NCBI GenBank assembly: GCA_964526785.1
Contig: CAZGMJ010000001.1
Location: 124,001 to 188,000, forward strand
Direction: 5' to 3'
Origin: CAZGMJ01 sp964526785
GTDB taxonomy: Bacteria > Planctomycetota > Phycisphaerae > Sedimentisphaerales > Anaerobacaceae
Length of the DNA stretch: 64,000 bases
The notes beneath the pieces were generated by a model. That model worked only from the letters and a program-made list of their open reading frames with translations. It searched no databases and was not told where the DNA came from. Numbering within the stretch: position 1 is the first letter of the stretch; every line of letters begins with the position of its first letter. Shown piece by piece: positions 60,274-64,000 of this stretch. A program made the position numbers and the translations under genes.

Positions 60274-62364
60274 TTAGTTTCGAGTTGCGAAAACCCTTAT
60301 GCCCGCCCCCCAGCCGTCGCTGAGGCCCGCCGAGTTCCGCGCTTCCGCCCAGAACCAGTACTTCCTGCCGGGCTTCAAGCCATCTACCAGCAGGCTGAAC
60401 GATTCGCCTTGTTCGGCGTAGCCTTCCCAGTCAGTGTGACGGATCCACATATCGCCCTCAGTCCAGTAGTAGAACCGGTACCGGCATGTTCCGCCCCCGG
60501 CGTCGACGATTTTGCCCCGCAGTTGCGCTGAATTCGCGCCAATCTCGCTCACAGCCTGCGTCTCAACCGTCGGAACAATGTCCGCGGCTTTCCCGTACGA
60601 TATCACCAGCCTGACTTCCGTGCCCGCGGGCGCAGAAGTCCCCGCCGTCGGCCATTGGAAGGCTACCTGCCCGGCCGGAACGCTTGCGAAGTAATCGTAT
60701 GAAATCCTGCCCGCTGCATAATCGTGAGACTTCAAAGCCGATTGCGCCCCGCCTTCACTCATGCCCCGAACATCCGGAATGCCCGGATCGCAGATCTCGA
60801 ACACGCCGTCGCTCGTATCCATCGTACTCGCATCCGCCGCATCACGTATCTGCATCAGGCACTTGGTCGAGTTAAGAATGCCAGGCGTCCAGGGGTGGTG
60901 CTTGTTCGCGTCGTCATTATCCAGCGTGGCTATATCGTCCCACGTCTGACCGTCATCCACCGAATACGAAAGGACAACGCTGTCCACCGATTTGTCCGCA
61001 CCCCACACGATTTCAGTTGCTTCGCCTCCCAGCAGGCACTCGCCGCCGTTGGGACTGAGCACCTGCACCGGCCCGGTCAGCGTTGTGAACATCAGAATTG
61101 CTGAATCCGCCTGGCCCTGTGAGTTTCGCACCTCGGCCCAGAATCTATATTCGCAACCGGCCGACAGATCCGTCACCGTCGCACTGAAGGTGTCTCCCGT
61201 CGAGACTTCGCCCGTCCAGTCCGTATGACGGATGAACATCTGCTCATCATCCGTCGTCCAATAGCAGAAGCGGTACTGACAGCCTTCACCCGCCTCATTG
61301 CTCGTGACTTGTCCGCAAAACTGGGCACTTGTCGTGCCGATAGCGGTCGCAGACAAAGCGGTGACGCCAAGATCGAAATCCAGCCGATACAGGCACTGCA
61401 CGCCCGTCCCCAGTCTGCCGGAAACAGGCTGCGCCGCACCATCGGCCGCAAATGCGTATACGTAACCATCACCCGACGTCGAACTGCCGTAGTATGCCCC
61501 GGCCTCGCCTCCGGTGCCGATGTAGAGCGTCTCGTCCCCGTCGGCCAACATCGAGATGATGCCTTGAGATGTCGTCCAGACGAGCGCCGTATCGTGTGCC
61601 CCATCCAATGTCCGCAACCGTCCCTCGTTATCCCCCATGTACAGCGCTCCTCGGAAAGTTTCCAGTTCCCACAGATTGCCGTCCTCATAACCGCGCACCT
61701 CCGCCCATGTCACCCCGTCGGTCGAACGAAACAACCGCCCCATGAACGCCGCTGCATAGAGCGCATTATCATAGGCTGCGAAGTCATACACGCAACTCCC
61801 CCACAGGTGCACATCATGGTGTGCTGCCTTGCCGTCATACCGCCCGAACTTGTCCCACCATATATCGCCAAGCTGAATCCACGGGAACTTCCACACATAC
61901 ATCGCTCGAATCCCGCTCCAGCCGTTCACGTAATCCAGAAACTCGAACGTCTCGGTTTCTTCGTCCAGCACAAAAAGCTTGCCCCCTCGCCAGGCCGTCC
62001 CTGCATAGCATTCTCCCTGCCACTCGATCAGATCGCAGACCTGATTGTCCATCTGCTCGCCGACAAGCGTCCACGTATCGTCATCCTCGTATCGCCATAC
62101 GCCGCCAGCACCGCCCTGCGGATCCGACGTGGACATGGTTGCCGCATACAACCGCCCCTTGAATTCGATCAAATCCAGTACCGCATATCCCAGAATCGGC
62201 GAGATACGCCGCCAGTTCGACCCGCCCGCATAGCTGTAGACGCACCCAGGATTGCTTGTGCCCGCGAAGAGATGGCCCGCAGGTACGTTGTCCGCCACCG
62301 TTGCCGCGCATAGAAGAACCGCAAAAACCACTGCCGAAATCGCTTCCGCCATCCGCATCCTCAT
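60274..62364 (-). CDS. Large exported surface protein: propeller, FnIII, Ig-like, PASTA and FnIII domains
   Basis: A 696-residue protein with a signal peptide (EAISAVVFAVLLCAATVA). Residues about 30-350 form a different propeller with repeats such as VLDLIEFKGRLYAATMS, VCDLIEWQGECYAGTAW and WELETFRGALYMGDNEG. FnIII (about 355-430), the SPNGGECLLGGE Ig-like domain, PASTA (IPDVRGMSEGGAQSALKSHD) and a final FnIII follow. The C-terminal 250 residues are close relatives of those in the 57242-59698 protein, while the propellers differ, so a common C-terminal module carries different recognition heads. GGAGG stands 8 bases before the ATG. Confidence 0.8.
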   Translation of the reverse strand: MRMRMAEAISAVVFAVLLCAATVADNVPAGHLFAGTSNPGCVYSYAGGSNWRRISPILGYAVLDLIEFKGRLYAATMSTSDPQGGAGGVWRYEDDDTWTLVGEQMDNQVCDLIEWQGECYAGTAWRGGKLFVLDEETETFEFLDYVNGWSGIRAMYVWKFPWIQLGDIWWDKFGRYDGKAAHHDVHLWGSCVYDFAAYDNALYAAAFMGRLFRSTDGVTWAEVRGYEDGNLWELETFRGALYMGDNEGRLRTLDGAHDTALVWTTSQGIISMLADGDETLYIGTGGEAGAYYGSSTSGDGYVYAFAADGAAQPVSGRLGTGVQCLYRLDFDLGVTALSATAIGTTSAQFCGQVTSNEAGEGCQYRFCYWTTDDEQMFIRHTDWTGEVSTGDTFSATVTDLSAGCEYRFWAEVRNSQGQADSAILMFTTLTGPVQVLSPNGGECLLGGEATEIVWGADKSVDSVVLSYSVDDGQTWDDIATLDNDDANKHHPWTPGILNSTKCLMQIRDAADASTMDTSDGVFEICDPGIPDVRGMSEGGAQSALKSHDYAAGRISYDYFASVPAGQVAFQWPTAGTSAPAGTEVRLVISYGKAADIVPTVETQAVSEIGANSAQLRGKIVDAGGGTCRYRFYYWTEGDMWIRHTDWEGYAEQGESFSLLVDGLKPGRKYWFWAEARNSAGLSDGWGAGIRVFATRN
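60314..61059 (-). repeat. Duplicated coding segment, copy B (partner 57282-58027)
   Basis: Colinear with 57282-58027 with no net length change. The first block (near 60314-60452) and the last block (60771-61059) are nearly identical to copy A, with a diverged centre. See the findings for interpretation. Confidence 0.85.
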
Positions 62365-62733
62365 CGTTCATGCCTCCGTGCAAAAAAAGATTCAACTCGC
62401 CTCAAGATTACGGACGAAAGGAGCGATTGCCCTGATGCCGGCGTGGGTGAATATCCCTCCGCACGCGCCCGATAATCTCGACCTGTTCGCAACCAAAGAA
62501 AATGCTATCGCGCGAAACACCGCAAGTCAATAGCGGTTACTACGTATTTGTCGAGATACATATCTCTTGATAATGCAGCTTGTAGGGCGCAAAAAAATAC
62601 CGCAATACACAAAAATAACGACAAAACGTTGAACTCGCACGAACCGAATATATATTAGATTGGTAGAGTATAAGCAGGCGGTTTTACGTATGAAACCGCG
62701 ATGGTACTGTGGTATTTGCATGTGGGGAAACAA
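62365..62733. promoter_or_regulatory. Divergent intergenic region with a plus-strand promoter
   Basis: 369 bases between the divergent surface-protein gene and the cysteine-rich gene. Reading plus, TTGAAC (62629-62634) and TATATT (62651-62656) are 16 bases apart, upstream of the ATG at 62734. The region around 62540-62660 is AT-rich compared with its surroundings. No convincing gene occurs here. Confidence 0.45.
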
Positions 62734-63135
62734 ATGAGCGCCAAACTATCCAACTCAACACTTCTGATCGCAGTCGTTGCAGCCCTCTTGGTTGGGGGAG
62801 TGCTTTTGGCCAACTATGCGGGCGGCGATTCGGCAGCAAAGTCTGCATGTCCGCTCACAAAGGGCGCCGGTACGGCATGCTCTGCGAGCGGCGTTTCTGC
62901 TTGTGCCGCCGGAGCGAAGCAGGCATGTACGGCTGACAAGGCCTGTCCTATGGACTGCACCAAAGCGTGTTGTGCTGAGGAGTGTCCTGCGGACTGTACG
63001 AAGCCCTGTTGCGCAGAAGGATCTACTTCCTGCAGCGCTGAGAAGGCCTGTCCCGAGGACTGCACCAAGCCGTGCTGTGCCGAAGAGAAACCCGCTGGAT
63101 GTTGCGCCGCTGGTAGTTCATGCCAGGCTCAGTAA
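62734..63135 (+). CDS. Cysteine-repeat membrane-anchored protein of unknown function
   Basis: A 133-residue protein. Residues 6-27 form one membrane helix (STLLIAVVAALLVGGVLLA). The remainder is rich in cysteine, with three units of the form C-P-x-D-C-T-K-x-C-C-A-E (ACPMDCTKACCAEE, CPADCTKPCCAEG, CPEDCTKPCCAEE) and further CC and CxxxxC pairs to the end. The cysteine-rich part is probably periplasmic, held by the helix, and suited to binding metal or forming disulfides. It does not match a family I can name. GGGGAAA lies just upstream of the ATG, and the promoter and terminator agree with a single-gene transcript. An in-frame ATG at 62701 is unlikely. Confidence 0.75.
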   Translation: MSAKLSNSTLLIAVVAALLVGGVLLANYAGGDSAAKSACPLTKGAGTACSASGVSACAAGAKQACTADKACPMDCTKACCAEECPADCTKPCCAEGSTSCSAEKACPEDCTKPCCAEEKPAGCCAAGSSCQAQ

Positions 63136-63241
63136 CGCAAAAGACTTCGAGCCCAAAATAAAATAATCTGCTGCTTTTGTTAGCGCCCACCGGTCCGCCA
63201 AAATCCGTCCAGTCGGATCGATGCGGCGGGTAACAGAACTA

Positions 63242-63271
63242 TGGGGCCGTCGTATGCGGCCCCAGACTTTT
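63242..63271 (+). terminator. Intrinsic terminator after the cysteine-repeat gene
   Basis: A perfect 8-bp stem (63242-63249 with 63257-63264) around the loop TCGTATG, followed by GACTTTTG. It separates the cysteine-repeat gene from dapB. The rest of 63136-63419 shows nothing recognisable. Confidence 0.65.
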
Positions 63272-63419
63272 GCGCACACAATAGTCCGCCCCCATTTGAT
63301 ATCCTTGTAGCCGCCGCTGCTGCCTTACACCCATCACTGCCTGCCGCTTGTCTCTTGTGAATGTGCCTCAGTCCGGTTATAGTGGCAGGCCGTGGAATCG
63401 GAAATCTCAGGAGCAGACT

Positions 63420-64000
63420 ATGAAGACCAAACTCATCATTGTCGGTGCCGCTGGACGGATGGGCAGGCGTATCGCCGCCCTGACCGTAGACTCAGGTGAT
63501 TTCGACATCGTTGGAGCCGTAGACGTACCCGGACATCCCGATCTTGGCAAAGATGCCGGCACGCTGGCTGGAGCCGGCCCCGTCGGCGTCGAATTGACCG
63601 GAGAATTCCCCCCGATCAAACCGGACGTGGTGATCGACTTCTCGCTCCCGGAAGCGGTGGGCCGAACGGTGGACTATTGTGTTGATAAGGGGGTGTCGCT
63701 TGTCTCAGGCACCACAGGCCTTGGCTCTGCACAGCGAGAAGCTATGCAGAACGCGGCTTCACAGATCGCCGTCATCTACGGCACCAATATGAGCGTCGGC
63801 ATGAATGTTCTATTCGCATTAGTCGGCAGGGCGGCCGCCATGCTGGGCGATCAATACGACATCGAAATCATTGAGCAGCACCACCGTTTCAAGAAGGATG
63901 CCCCCAGTGGCAGTGCCTTGACGCTGGCCGAAAACATATGCCGGGCCACCGGACGTGATGTCGAAAACAGTCTCACGCACGGGCGCAGCGGCGGCAATAC
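63420..64000 (+). CDS. dapB: 4-hydroxy-tetrahydrodipicolinate reductase (partial, runs off the end)
   Basis: The first 193 residues are visible; the frame is still open at the window end. The Rossmann motif is IIVGAAGRMGRRI, followed by DFSLPEAV, SGTTGLGSAQ, NMSVGMNVLFAL, the catalytic histidine pair in EQHHRFKKDAPSGSAL, and the start of the C-terminal domain. These are diagnostic for DapB, which reduces the dihydrodipicolinate precursor in lysine and diaminopimelate synthesis. CAGGAG precedes the ATG by 7 bases. It is too close to the window edge for the downstream gene to be seen. Confidence 0.96.
   Translation, partial: MKTKLIIVGAAGRMGRRIAALTVDSGDFDIVGAVDVPGHPDLGKDAGTLAGAGPVGVELTGEFPPIKPDVVIDFSLPEAVGRTVDYCVDKGVSLVSGTTGLGSAQREAMQNAASQIAVIYGTNMSVGMNVLFALVGRAAAMLGDQYDIEIIEQHHRFKKDAPSGSALTLAENICRATGRDVENSLTHGRSGGN

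Overview
The window reads as chromosomal DNA of a Planctomycetota bacterium, most likely of the class Phycisphaerae. This is inference from gene content: three Cys-type sulfatases (at least two with twin-arginine signals), glycosidases for plant and algal polysaccharides, a PEP-CTERM protein, large exported beta-propeller proteins, a Gfo/Idh/MocA oxidoreductase with an RR signal, and a Gram-negative envelope (RND efflux, MlaA/MlaC-type lipid transport, many lipoproteins). Gene density is high, many starts have GGAGG-like ribosome sites, and neighbours often overlap as ATGA. There is no rRNA, CRISPR, prophage, transposase or integrase. I see one tRNA, tRNA-Tyr(GTA), on the minus strand.

Layout. 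1-3580: the end of a glycosidase, then two minus-strand sulfatases. 3885-10515: a TetR regulator with a double operator, followed by a tripartite RND efflux operon. 10649-12935: a Dabb lipoprotein, rsmD and a tRNA nucleotidyltransferase. 13204-21788: tRNA-Tyr, uxaC and a small membrane protein, a PKD/nucleoside-hydrolase-like protein, a sialidase-like protein, an aminotransferase and gnd. 22084-23612: a frameshifted planctomycete-type gene whose 3' end runs into a dispersed repeat. 23663-29660: a minus-strand carbohydrate operon (uxuB, sulfatase, HAD hydrolase, LarA-like epimerase, GH117-like hydrolase) with a good promoter at its head. 29814-38415: a cupin; the tightly packed chain pabB-pabC-nif3-scpB-C39 peptidase-metallophosphoesterase; a methyltransferase; and an unusual kinase-like/deoxyribosyltransferase-like protein. 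38511-39944: rpmE-prfA. 40237-48399: a TIM-barrel isomerase, two glycine-zipper lipoproteins, the Gfo/Idh/MocA protein, a YkgJ protein, a PEP-CTERM protein, an aminotransferase and a phosphoesterase. 48653-57114: GH78 rhamnosidase, then (reading down the minus strand) guaB followed by mlaC-RND-mlaA. 57242-62364: two paralogous propeller/Ig/PASTA/FnIII surface proteins. 62734-64000: a cysteine-repeat membrane protein and the start of dapB.

How the genes fit together. Sulfatases, GH78, GH117-like, sialidase-like, UxaC, UxuB and LarA-like proteins form a capacity to desulfate and dismantle complex polysaccharides and route uronates through fructuronate and mannonate. The mlaC-RND-mlaA operon looks like a lipid-trafficking route in which an RND permease takes the place of the MlaFEDB ABC transporter. 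The most unusual items are this lipid operon, the twin propeller proteins with blocks of recently homogenised sequence, a mirror-symmetric six-cysteine motif in the Gfo/Idh/MocA protein, the cysteine-repeat membrane protein, and the fusion protein at 37324-38415. I do not claim a proven new system; these are the best candidates. All family calls were made by reading sequences, without database searches.
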